Source: Gracilimonas sp046602855
Lineage (GTDB): Bacteria > Bacteroidota > Rhodothermia > Balneolales > Balneolaceae
Reading direction: 5' to 3'
NCBI RefSeq assembly: GCF_046602855.1
Contig: NZ_JBKINJ010000001.1
Coordinates: 1,860,001 to 1,924,000, forward strand
DNA length: 64,000 bases
Shown piece after piece: positions 36,080 to 44,107 of the stretch. The notes beneath the pieces were generated by a model. It saw only the letters and a list, made by a program, of their open reading frames with translations, did not search any database and was not told where the DNA came from. The stretch's first letter is position 1, and every line of letters starts with the position of its first letter. A program made the translations under genes and the position numbers.

Positions 36080-36559
36080 ATGAGTAATCTAAATAATATT
36101 GGTCTTGATAAAGACAAATCAGGAAAACTATCCGAAAAACTTGGTGTATTGTTAGCTAGTTATACCGTCTTTTACCAGAATACGCGAGGATATCACTGGA
36201 ACATTAAAGGTAAAAGCTTTTTTGAACTGCATGTAAAATTTGAAGAATTATATAACGATCTCTTCATCAAGATAGATGATGTAGCTGAAAGAATACTGAC
36301 CCTTGGCTTTACCCCTGAACATCGATATTCTGAATACGTATCAAAATCGCTGATCAAAGAAAGTGACAAAGTGGTTAAAGGAGAAAAAGCAGTAGATGAA
36401 ATTCTGGATGCATTTAAAGCGTTGATTTCATTACAGCGCGAGATCCTTGATCTTTCTGATGACGCAGGCGATGAAGGGACAAACGCTATGATGAGTGATT
36501 ATATCACGGAACAAGAAAAACTGGTCTGGATGTATTCATCTTACGCTCACAAGCATTGA
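36080..36559 (+). CDS. dps: Dps-family ferritin-like DNA-protection protein
   Basis: 159 residues. The inter-subunit ferroxidase residues are all present with family spacing: H39 (GYHWNIKG), H51, D66 and E70 (KIDDVAERI). It stores iron and consumes peroxide as a 12-mer. 13 bases after osmC; a stress-response partner of the upstream genes. Confidence 0.92.
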   Translation: MSNLNNIGLDKDKSGKLSEKLGVLLASYTVFYQNTRGYHWNIKGKSFFELHVKFEELYNDLFIKIDDVAERILTLGFTPEHRYSEYVSKSLIKESDKVVKGEKAVDEILDAFKALISLQREILDLSDDAGDEGTNAMMSDYITEQEKLVWMYSSYAHKH

Positions 36560-36601
36560 TCACTTACATTACAAGAATTTCAACTTATAAGGAGAAAAAT
36601 T

Positions 36602-36988
36602 ATGTCGTACCATTTTAGCAAAACATTGGATATCGGCTTTGACGAAGCTATCGATAAAGCAACCGCTGCACTTAAGGAGGAAGGGTTTGGAGTTTTAACT
36701 GAGATCGATATTAAAGAAACTCTGAAAAAAAAGCTGGATGTCGATTTCCGAAAATACCGAATTTTAGGGGCTTGCAATCCACCTAACGCTTACAAAGCAC
36801 TTCAGGCGGAGGGACATATCGGGCTGATGCTGCCATGTAATGTGATCGTTCAGGAACATCAGGATGGCAAGGTAGAAGTCTCTGCTGTTGATCCCGTAGC
36901 ATCCATGCAGGCTGTTGAAAATGATGAGCTTACAGAAGTTGCCACTAACGTCCGAGACATGCTTAAAAAAGCTATTGATCGTCTTTGA
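36602..36988 (+). CDS. DUF302 domain protein
   Basis: 128 residues: GFDEAIDKATAALKEEGFGVLTEIDIKETLKKKL, LGACNPPNAYKALQAE and GLMLPCNVIVQE are typical DUF302 segments. The function is unknown; such proteins often accompany redox and metal stress genes. Ends 22 bases before a strong hairpin terminator. Confidence 0.85.
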   Translation: MSYHFSKTLDIGFDEAIDKATAALKEEGFGVLTEIDIKETLKKKLDVDFRKYRILGACNPPNAYKALQAEGHIGLMLPCNVIVQEHQDGKVEVSAVDPVASMQAVENDELTEVATNVRDMLKKAIDRL

Positions 36989-37010
36989 TTGACCTCAAAG
37001 GTATCAACAT

Positions 37011-37048
37011 AAGCGGATCTGACTGAGATATAGTCGGTCCGCTTTTTT
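37011..37048. terminator. Strong terminator after DUF302
   Basis: AAGCGGATC pairs with GGTCCGCTT (one mismatch), followed by a T-run. The stop codon of the minus-strand membrane gene falls in the T-run, so it can end both convergent transcripts. Confidence 0.75.
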
Positions 37049-37451
37049 ATTTATTGTAGGTAACCACTCGCTTCCAATGCAGGCTCACAAAAACCAGCAC
37101 CGCAATCAATTCAAATAACCTTCCTGTTAAAGCAGTATTGCCCCAAGATATAAGATCAGAAATCACCACAAGAATGATCCCCAGGTTTAACGTAAGCGGA
37201 ATTAAGCCGGCCACATGCACTGAACCTCTTCCCTTGTCTTCCAAAACACGCGGAAGCATCCAATAAGCCACACCTAAGGTAAATTGTATGATCCATCCGA
37301 AGATCACGAATTCAATATGGGCAGGTATCAAAAACCAAAATACTGGTGATATAAAAATCGCCTTGTTAATGAGCATTAACACACCTATCAATAATCCTAA
37401 CAGCAGGTATAAAAATGAAAATTTTATAAGTATGCGGCTTACAAATGGCAT
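37047..37451 (-). CDS. Four-span membrane protein with intramembrane His (paralogue B)
   Basis: About 134 residues from ATG 37451 (MPFVSRILIKFSFLYLL). This start copies the N-terminus of its paralogue (MPLITRLFIKSGLLYFL) and leaves a four-base gap to it; ATG 37472 is longer and would overlap. The key segment AHIEFVIFGWIIQFTLGVAYWMLPR recalls helices of heme-copper oxidase subunit I or NnrS, where the His binds heme. It has four spans and lacks the other oxidase ligands. Function unknown. Confidence 0.65.
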   Translation of the reverse strand: MPFVSRILIKFSFLYLLLGLLIGVLMLINKAIFISPVFWFLIPAHIEFVIFGWIIQFTLGVAYWMLPRVLEDKGRGSVHVAGLIPLTLNLGIILVVISDLISWGNTALTGRLFELIAVLVFVSLHWKRVVTYNK

Positions 37452-37455
37452 CTTG

Positions 37456-37893
37456 TCATGAGTCTTTTGCACGCTTTCTGCGACGCTCTTGTTTGGATTG
37501 AACTCTCGGCCAGATACCGATCACATAACTCAGGATCCCCAGAAACTGAAGTAATGCAGAAATAATGAGAAGGTAACTCCAGATGGAGGGCTCAAATGCT
37601 GAGGCCAACGGCTCAGCTAAAAACCTGATTGGCAAGCCAAGATTCAAGCCGGCGAAGGCGAGCCACTCCCATTTTTGGTTTCTAAAACTTTCTTCCCTGA
37701 TCCGTCCCGGAAACATCCAGGTGGATACTCCCATGATGATCTGTGTGATCCATCCTACCATTAACGCATGCCAGAACATGGGGCTCATTCCTGAAAATTG
37801 GAAAGAATCAATTTGCATCATAACCCCGAAACCTAAGGATATCAGGAAGTATAGCAGACCTGATTTAATAAATAAACGTGTTATCAGTGGCAT
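37456..37893 (-). CDS. Four-span membrane protein with intramembrane His (paralogue A)
   Basis: 145 residues, related along the length to the next gene: MPLITRLFIKSGLLYFLISLGFG, then MFWHALMVGWITQIIMGVSTWMFPG with an intramembrane His-(x4)-G-W-(x6)-G pattern. The C-terminus is basic (KQERRRKRAKDS). The pattern resembles NnrS/heme-copper subunit I helices. Third from the end of the minus-strand cluster; function not known. Confidence 0.65.
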   Translation of the reverse strand: MPLITRLFIKSGLLYFLISLGFGVMMQIDSFQFSGMSPMFWHALMVGWITQIIMGVSTWMFPGRIREESFRNQKWEWLAFAGLNLGLPIRFLAEPLASAFEPSIWSYLLIISALLQFLGILSYVIGIWPRVQSKQERRRKRAKDS

Positions 37894-37917
37894 TTATATG
37901 ATATTCTTTAGTAAGTG

Positions 37918-39138
37918 CTACAGTTTTTGAATGGCTCTGCGAATCCCTAACCAATACCATAACATAGCAATAACCGGCAACATTGCAATAACGGTAATAG
38001 CTGTGTAGATCCACACACCGCTTAAAAAGAGTGGCCACAGGCTCGTCATCCATAGTAAGCTAATCAATAGTACAAATACGGAAATGAGAACCACGTAGAA
38101 ATACTTTGGCTTAAGATCTACTTCCTGCGTCATATAGGCTGTTACCCCTAATGTAAAACCGCCTAATAGGAGAACATGTAGATACAAAATGCGAATACCA
38201 TGTTCCGATAACCATAGATCAGCCGGCATAACGGCAGCAATGATCTGCATGAGTGATTTCAAGCCAAGTAGCAATAGCGGCCATATCCATATCTTACTAA
38301 TACTTTCTTTTCTTTTAATGATCGAATAAAGGAACAGAAGAACTCCTTCTACAATAAGCACACCACCAATTCTGGCAGTAACTGATAAATTCAGATCTAA
38401 CATGGATTCTGAAATTCCGTATGGAAAAGTCAATGGGGCACCACAGGCTATCAGGCCCACAAGAATATTAGGTGATATCACATAATCGTTTTCTTTCATA
38501 CCTAATGATTCTGAAATCAAACCAAGCAGGACCAATACCACCCATCCCTCAACAAACGTTGCCAAAAAGAAATGAGTCAGCGCCTTTCCCAGCAAAGGTC
38601 CGCCAAAATTGAACATTTCCACAGCCCCAACACCCCAAGCACCCAAAGAGCTGATTAAAAGCATAACCAAAGCACCCTCAAGCCAAACGTTGGGAGTATG
38701 ATCTTTTTTTCGAAACCTTGTCATTATATAGCCGATCATAAATACATACCACCCTACCATAACTAAACCGGAAAGAATCGTCGAAAGGGGTAAAAATGAA
38801 CCATTGACAGGAACAGAACGATACCCCCAAATCAAAAAGAATGGATAAGATAAGATTCCGAAAACCAATACGCCCCAAAGGGCGCCTTTCATGAATTTGA
38901 CACCTAAGGCGGCATGATATCCCGGAACCAGTTTCACTTTTATAAGATAAAGCGGCAACAGAGATGCCCAGCCAAAAAACATAAGGTGAGAATGGGCATG
39001 CCTGACATTTTCAAGATTGAGATCAAATGGCAAGGAGGTGACAAACCCCAGTCTGTATATAAAACCTGTAAAGCCGGCAAGAATAAAACTGAATATTGCC
39101 CACTGCCAGATCTTCGAGTCTTTTGCCAGCGAATTCAT
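37918..39138 (-). CDS. Large membrane protein, NnrS/heme-copper-like, unknown
   Basis: 406 residues with about 11-12 spans. VRHAHSHLMFFGWASLLP holds a His-x-His-x-His group in front of a Gly-Trp, ALTHFFLATFVEGW and LYLHVLLLGGFTLGVTAYM add further intramembrane His. This is reminiscent of NnrS or of subunit I of heme-copper oxidases but the full ligand set for a binuclear centre is absent. It may bind heme and take part in NO tolerance; that is inferred from neighbours (Ric, NsrR-like Rrf2). Confidence 0.65.
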   Translation of the reverse strand: MNSLAKDSKIWQWAIFSFILAGFTGFIYRLGFVTSLPFDLNLENVRHAHSHLMFFGWASLLPLYLIKVKLVPGYHAALGVKFMKGALWGVLVFGILSYPFFLIWGYRSVPVNGSFLPLSTILSGLVMVGWYVFMIGYIMTRFRKKDHTPNVWLEGALVMLLISSLGAWGVGAVEMFNFGGPLLGKALTHFFLATFVEGWVVLVLLGLISESLGMKENDYVISPNILVGLIACGAPLTFPYGISESMLDLNLSVTARIGGVLIVEGVLLFLYSIIKRKESISKIWIWPLLLLGLKSLMQIIAAVMPADLWLSEHGIRILYLHVLLLGGFTLGVTAYMTQEVDLKPKYFYVVLISVFVLLISLLWMTSLWPLFLSGVWIYTAITVIAMLPVIAMLWYWLGIRRAIQKL

Positions 39139-39206
39139 CTTGGTTAATTGTATGGTTTAAATTCCTCAAAAAACCTACCCTTATTACATTAAGGATGAAT
39201 GAAGAT

Positions 39207-41024
39207 TCACTCAGCTACCAATACTTTCTCTTCAAATTTTTCAAATATCGAATTCAGACGATGCCTCTGTTCCTCTACCGTTTCCAATATTGAGTTGAGG
39301 TTCTCAGTCTCAAATGGTTTTGAAGTTGCAATCTCTTCGCAATATTCCATTCCCTTTATAAGATTGTTCTTAAATTTCGTCAGGCTTCTTATATCTGCAG
39401 AAGGATCGTCGCTTTGTTCAATAAGCTCTTCCAGATAATCTACGTACATAATCATTTCCTTGGCAAACATGTGAGGCCTCTCATCAGGCACTACATTTGA
39501 TCTGCCGTAGATATGATCCGTCATTTCTTTCAGGGAATACTGCCGGTCAAACCAGGCAATATTTGGCCCCGGACAAATGGCTTGAGGCGCCCTGTTTTCT
39601 TTCAATATTCCCAGGGTGATCAACGCTCCATTTCCAAGATGTTCACATAGGCAAGCTTTTTCAAGAACTTTGCTTAAAGCTTTTTCCTTTTCATCTTTCG
39701 TTACATCACTTTCATTGATCTGATTGATCTTAAGCAACTGATAATGAGTAGAGGCCGTACAGATCGGATTCTCGGTGAACTCTGTATTGGATTCCAGAAA
39801 ACCTTTAGGGCACGGTGAACCCGGTTTGCCTTTTTTAATGCGTTCTTTATGCCATTTTTCGGAACCGGTGTTCTTTACATTATTGAATGGAACACCAAGG
39901 GGTGATACTCCACTTAGGTAAAGGTCTTCTTCTTTAGCATTTTGAAGCAATGTCATGGTTGGTTCATCAACTGTTGTAGCCTCCGGAACCATCAAAAACG
40001 GGCTACCCCATCCTGTGGCATCCATTTCAAAATCTTGCAGCAATCTTTTGGCTTCACCATTATTTCCTATTCCTCCCTGTACGGTTAAACGCGGGTCACT
40101 TAATTCCCAATCCGCTGCAAAACCTCCTTCACGATTATCTTCATAATAACTTTTTATAAGGGGTTCGATAGCCGAGCTCAGCATTTCCCTTTTTTCTTTG
40201 AACTCCTTTAGTAGTGCCGGAAGCAGATATCCGTCTGAAGCGAAGGCATGACCTCCACAATTAAGACCAGATTCTATGCGGTATTCAAATACTTCGAGTC
40301 CTTTTTTCGCCAGGTATTTTCCCTGAATCAACGCGGATCTAAAGTCACTGACCTTTAGTATGATCTTTTTCTTGATGTTACCTTTCATATCCCGGTAAAA
40401 ATCTTCAAATTCGGCCAGGTAATTATATAATCTTGGATTAAATCCCGCCGAAAGGATCAAACTTGATGATACCTTACTGTTTGCGAAACCCCGTAAAGCA
40501 GCATTGCCATCACTAAATTCTGAGGTCATAGGTTGACCGTTATTCGTGTAACTGAATCCATCCACCTTGGCCATAATGTTCACATCTATGGAACCGGCTT
40601 TCATGCTTTCAGTTAACTTTTGGGATAGCTCGTCAGTATCTCCTGAATTGGGGGAACCGACCAGCTTTAAATACATGTTTCGAAGTTCTGAGGAAGTTGG
40701 AAGCATTTCAAAATACTTAGCCTTCTCATTGTCTTCAAAAAAGGGCTGATTCTTGATCTCACTAAACTTTTTTTGCACGAGGTCCTGGACCAAATCGAGA
40801 TAAGCTGTGATTCGCATGGCTCTTCCATCCACTGCAGTACGCGGAATATTTGTGTATGGCAGGTCAAATATTTTTGAGTAATGTTTCCGGATACGTTCAA
40901 CCAGGAGATCATCTACAATTGAAATGACCGAATTGATACCATAAGGTGCAACACGTATTGGTGAATCAATTGAATGTCCGGTTCCCATTACAGGAATTGA
41001 AAATGTGTGAAGTGCTTTTTGCAT
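39207..41024 (-). CDS. Nitronate-monooxygenase-like flavoprotein with a Cys-rich C-terminal domain
   Basis: 605 residues, no named family known to me. Residues 1-370 look like an NMO/PfaD-type FMN TIM barrel: IPVMGTGHSIDSPIRVAPYG at the start, ESGLNCGGHAF (251-261) in place of the NMO GGH loop, and LTVQGGIGNNGEAKRLL followed by ATGWGSPFLMVPEAT, which corresponds to the FMN-phosphate loop and GTRFLAT-EA of NMO. The rest is helical and carries C405, C422, C458, C460 and C484, enough for a metal or Fe-S site. It lies between ric and three heme-copper-like membrane genes. Substrate unknown; a nitro or nitroso compound is a guess from context. Confidence 0.6.
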   Translation of the reverse strand: MQKALHTFSIPVMGTGHSIDSPIRVAPYGINSVISIVDDLLVERIRKHYSKIFDLPYTNIPRTAVDGRAMRITAYLDLVQDLVQKKFSEIKNQPFFEDNEKAKYFEMLPTSSELRNMYLKLVGSPNSGDTDELSQKLTESMKAGSIDVNIMAKVDGFSYTNNGQPMTSEFSDGNAALRGFANSKVSSSLILSAGFNPRLYNYLAEFEDFYRDMKGNIKKKIILKVSDFRSALIQGKYLAKKGLEVFEYRIESGLNCGGHAFASDGYLLPALLKEFKEKREMLSSAIEPLIKSYYEDNREGGFAADWELSDPRLTVQGGIGNNGEAKRLLQDFEMDATGWGSPFLMVPEATTVDEPTMTLLQNAKEEDLYLSGVSPLGVPFNNVKNTGSEKWHKERIKKGKPGSPCPKGFLESNTEFTENPICTASTHYQLLKINQINESDVTKDEKEKALSKVLEKACLCEHLGNGALITLGILKENRAPQAICPGPNIAWFDRQYSLKEMTDHIYGRSNVVPDERPHMFAKEMIMYVDYLEELIEQSDDPSADIRSLTKFKNNLIKGMEYCEEIATSKPFETENLNSILETVEEQRHRLNSIFEKFEEKVLVAE

Positions 41025-41151
41025 AAAATCATAGGTATAATTACGGATTATGAAACGCCATAACCCAATCTATTATATACTTTAGATGTGAAGGAATGAT
41101 GAAGTAAAGCAAATAGATGAAACCGGCCATTAACTCCAAAACATAGTATAA

Positions 41152-41165
41152 GTGACCGAATTCAA
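41152..41165 (-). promoter_or_regulatory. Candidate FNR-type site upstream of the NMO-like gene
   Basis: On the minus strand TTGAATTCGGTCAC, TTGA-N6-TCAC, one outer base off TTGA-N6-TCAA. It is 128 bases before the gene start and just past the ric stop. Confidence 0.35.
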
Positions 41166-41196
41166 CTGACTGCTTACTAAACTGACTGCTTACTAA
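41165..41196. repeat. Exact tandem duplication of 16 bases at the ric stop codon
   Basis: ACTGACTGCTTACTAA occurs twice, at 41165-41180 and 41181-41196. The ric stop (41193-41195 on the minus strand) lies in the second unit. Looks like a recent slippage duplication. Confidence 0.85.
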
Positions 41197-41885
41197 AAGG
41201 TTTTCTCAAGCTTGAGTGCTTTGGGAAAGAGTATATTATTCTCTAAATGCACATGCTTATGAAGATCTTCCTGAAATCCCTGCAGGTTTTGGAATAATAC
41301 TTTATAGGATGAACAGGCGTGTGATGGCGGAGTAAATCCATTAGTTAATGCTTCAATGTTAGCCATGATCTCACCGGCACTGTCGTGCTCATCTTCAAGC
41401 GCATCAACAATGGCTTCTTTAACGGAACCCGTTTTATTATCGCGAACCAACTGCCTGATCTGCGGGAAAAGATCTTCTTCCTCTTTTTTCAAATGAGCCA
41501 TCATTTCAGCTTGCAATACATAGACCAACTCCCGTATTTCTTTAAGTTCCGGATCTCTATCTCCGTGAACCCGTGATACTTTTTCTGCATAGAATGCAAG
41601 TTCAGGTAACATTTTACGTACGAAGCTGTGATGATTGTTTACAATATAATCAGCCAGAAAATCAAGTGACCAATCATTGTAGTTATGCTCTGATCCATCT
41701 GCTTTCTTCAGTGATTCCAATTCACCTATAACAGTATCGATTTCGACCTTCTTAGAAGTACAGGCCTTCTCCAGCGTTCTTCCTCCCCCACAGCAAAAGT
41801 CAAGTCCGTAAGACCTAAGTACCTGTGCTGTTCTGTAATCTTCGGCTACAATTTCTCCAACCGGTTTTTGTGATAATTTTTTCAT
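41193..41885 (-). CDS. ric: Ric (ScdA/YtfE-type) iron-sulfur cluster repair di-iron protein
   Basis: 230 residues. The N-terminal ScdA_N (DUF542) domain has the SYGLDFCCGGG motif with C31 and C32. The C-terminal hemerythrin domain carries the di-iron His/Glu residues: NHHSFVRKML, HLKKEEEDLFPQI, DEHDSAGEI and HVHLENNILFPKA. Ric repairs Fe-S clusters damaged by NO or peroxide and is a classic NsrR target. A palindrome resembling an NsrR site lies at 41897-41916. Confidence 0.95.
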   Translation of the reverse strand: MKKLSQKPVGEIVAEDYRTAQVLRSYGLDFCCGGGRTLEKACTSKKVEIDTVIGELESLKKADGSEHNYNDWSLDFLADYIVNNHHSFVRKMLPELAFYAEKVSRVHGDRDPELKEIRELVYVLQAEMMAHLKKEEEDLFPQIRQLVRDNKTGSVKEAIVDALEDEHDSAGEIMANIEALTNGFTPPSHACSSYKVLFQNLQGFQEDLHKHVHLENNILFPKALKLEKTF

Positions 41886-41896
41886 AATTATTAGTT

Positions 41897-41916
41897 TTAA
41901 GAGTATTTTATCTTAA
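41897..41916. promoter_or_regulatory. Candidate NsrR-like operator of ric
   Basis: TTAAGA at 41897-41902 and its complement TCTTAA at 41911-41916 surround eight T/A-rich bases. The AAGA-N8-TCTT form is close to the inner part of the E. coli NsrR motif, and ytfE is an NsrR target there. Located 12 bases before the ric start. Confidence 0.5.
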
Positions 41917-41946
41917 TTAGATTTAAATTTTTTATTTCTTAGTTTC

Positions 41947-42399
41947 TCACTGCCAGGAAAATTCTCCCTCAGCAGTTAATCTAAAGTGCTTTTCTTTTCC
42001 TTCTTCTGCAATCTCGTTCAGTGTCATTCTCTTAAGCATTTCTTCGATTCTGCCTCTGGCTCCCACCCAGCTGTCATGCAAAGGACAAGGCTCTTGCAAC
42101 CCACAACCGGGCAACCCCAAAGCACACTGTGTAAACAGTCCGGGGCCATCAATTGCTACAACCAGGTCATATAATGTTGCCTCTTTTCCTTTAGTCGATA
42201 ATCTTACACCACCGTTAGGCCCTTTGTAAGATTCAACGTAACCTTCCGCCGTAAGTTGTTGAAGGATCTTAGTCAAAAAATGGAAGGAAATCCCTAACTC
42301 ATCACTGATCTCTTTCAATGAGTGAAACTCCTGATCCTTTTTTGAGGACAGATACAAGGAGGCTCTCAAACCATAAACGCAAGATTTAGATAATAGCAT
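41947..42399 (-). CDS. Rrf2-family Fe-S regulator (NsrR/IscR-like)
   Basis: 150 residues. Winged helix with EISDELGISFHFLTKILQQLTAEGYVESYKGPNGGVRL, the Rrf2 core, and three Cys (C92, C99, C105; spacing 6 and 5) in CALGLPGCGLQEPC, the cluster loop of NsrR and IscR. NsrR has spacing 4/5 and IscR 5/5, so this is a variant. It probably senses NO through an Fe-S cluster and regulates ric next door. The palindrome 42411-42424 may be its own operator. Confidence 0.88.
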   Translation of the reverse strand: MLLSKSCVYGLRASLYLSSKKDQEFHSLKEISDELGISFHFLTKILQQLTAEGYVESYKGPNGGVRLSTKGKEATLYDLVVAIDGPGLFTQCALGLPGCGLQEPCPLHDSWVGARGRIEEMLKRMTLNEIAEEGKEKHFRLTAEGEFSWQ

Positions 42400-42401
42400 A
42401 A

Positions 42402-42424
42402 GTCTATTTAAGACAACTTTGTCT
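42402..42424. promoter_or_regulatory. Candidate operator upstream of the Rrf2 gene
   Basis: GTCT (42402-42405), AGAC (42411-42414) and GTCT (42421-42424) form two overlapping inverted repeats; the best part is AGACAA-CT-TTGTCT at 42411-42424. It is 12 bases before the start, where an autoregulator would bind. Confidence 0.5.
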
Positions 42425-42487
42425 GAAAATACGTATAATTACTCAAAATAACATGGTAACATTTTTATTTCAGCTAATTTTACAAGT

Positions 42488-43840
42488 TTAAACCGTTTTT
42501 GAGAACATTCGTTCTTTTGGCTGTTGCAAATCCATTTTTAAGTCAAAGGCCATGCAAATGTTTCTAACGAACGGAATTCCTTTTTCTGTTACAACAACAT
42601 GTCTTCCATCAATAGTAACTAACCCGTCTGCCTCCAATTCAACCAAGCGTTGTTTGATCAATTCGAACTGACTTTGTTCGCCCTCAAACTCGGTCTTAAA
42701 ATTACACATCACATTCAGGATCTGTTCACGGATCTGCAGATCTTTTTCATTTAATACATGCCCGCGAAATACAGGGATCTCTCCCCTTTCCACTCTTTTC
42801 TCATAATCACTCAGTTTTTTTTCGTTTTGAGCAAAACTGAACCAGCTGTCACTGATAGCAGACATTCCCAGCCCGATCATCACTTTGGTTGCCCCGGCTG
42901 TATATCCCATGAAATTTCTATGCAGGCTGCCATCCTGCATAGCTTTATATAGGCTGTCAGATTTTAACGCAAAATGGTCCATACCTATCTCAACGTATCC
43001 GTTTTCATAGAACATCTGTTTGCCCAGTTCATAAAGCGCTCGCTTTTCGTCATCTTTAGGCAGGTCCTTTTCATCGAAACCGCGCTGACCGTTTCCTTTT
43101 ATCCAGGGTACATGTGCATAACTGTAAAATGCAATGCGATCAGGCCTTAGCTCATTGGTCTTGTTTATAGTCTCTTCTATCCCTTTTAAAGTCTGATGAG
43201 GCAATCCGAAAACGAGATCATGATTGATCGAGGTGTATCCTACCTCTTTAGACCAATCATGAACCTTTTTAACATTCTCAAACGGCTGTATGCGGTTAAT
43301 TGCCAGCTGAACCTGAGGATCATAATCCTGAACACCGTAAGACACGCGTCTGAATCCCAGATCATACAAAGTTCGTAAATGTTCTTTCGAGGTATTATTA
43401 GGATGGCCTTCAAAGCTGAATTCATGATCCTTTTTCAGATCGGCACCTTCTAATAATCCGTCCATTAACTGTTTAAGATTTTCTGTACTGAAAAAGGTTG
43501 GCGTTCCTCCTCCCAGATGGATCTCTTTGATAACAGGACGATCCGGCAGCAATTTCAGATATAATCGCCATTCCTTTAGAACGGTCTTTATATAAGGATC
43601 CTCAACTTCATGCCGTTTTGTGATCTTTTTATGACACCCACAAAACGTACACAAGCTTTCGCAGAAAGGTAGATGAATATACAGAGAGATTCCTTCGTCT
43701 TTCCATTTATCAAAGGACTTTAGTAATGTAGACTTCCACTTCTCAGCAGTAAAGCTCTCCTCTTCCCAAAACGGAACTGTGGGATAGGAAGTATACCTTG
43801 GTCCCGGTACGTTATATTTTCGTATCAGATCAATATCCAT
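42488..43840 (-). CDS. hemN: Oxygen-independent coproporphyrinogen III oxidase
   Basis: 450 residues, near the E. coli HemN length. Radical SAM motif HLPFCESLCTFCGCH (C60, C64, C67 plus C69), GGGTPTFF, SYGVQDYDP and the N-terminal YTSYPTVPFWEE substrate loop are all HemN-specific. It makes protoporphyrinogen precursor for heme without O2, needed for heme in low-oxygen respiration. Located upstream of the Rrf2 gene on the same strand, 88 bases away. Confidence 0.94.
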   Translation of the reverse strand: MDIDLIRKYNVPGPRYTSYPTVPFWEEESFTAEKWKSTLLKSFDKWKDEGISLYIHLPFCESLCTFCGCHKKITKRHEVEDPYIKTVLKEWRLYLKLLPDRPVIKEIHLGGGTPTFFSTENLKQLMDGLLEGADLKKDHEFSFEGHPNNTSKEHLRTLYDLGFRRVSYGVQDYDPQVQLAINRIQPFENVKKVHDWSKEVGYTSINHDLVFGLPHQTLKGIEETINKTNELRPDRIAFYSYAHVPWIKGNGQRGFDEKDLPKDDEKRALYELGKQMFYENGYVEIGMDHFALKSDSLYKAMQDGSLHRNFMGYTAGATKVMIGLGMSAISDSWFSFAQNEKKLSDYEKRVERGEIPVFRGHVLNEKDLQIREQILNVMCNFKTEFEGEQSQFELIKQRLVELEADGLVTIDGRHVVVTEKGIPFVRNICMAFDLKMDLQQPKERMFSKTV

Positions 43841-44107
43841 CTTTCCTCATAGCTTTAATGCTAAACATAATCTTGATTTATTAAGATTTAGTGAATCATT
43901 CCTTTAAACCGAGAAATGTAAAACTCTTCATTAAATGAAGTTATCAATTATCCACATTTCGAACTTACAAGTGAATTTCTTACCATTGACGCGGCTTTGC
44001 ACGGTATGATATTAACTTCTACCTATTCAACATTATTAATACTGCCTGTCTATTCTTAAAAGCTATCTAAAAGTAAATACTACAACACTAAACTTAGAAA
44101 CTGATAC

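Noticed and set aside
37918..39138. True NO reductase or oxidase subunit I
   Set aside because: His residues are suggestive, but the full set of ligands for a binuclear heme-metal centre is not present.
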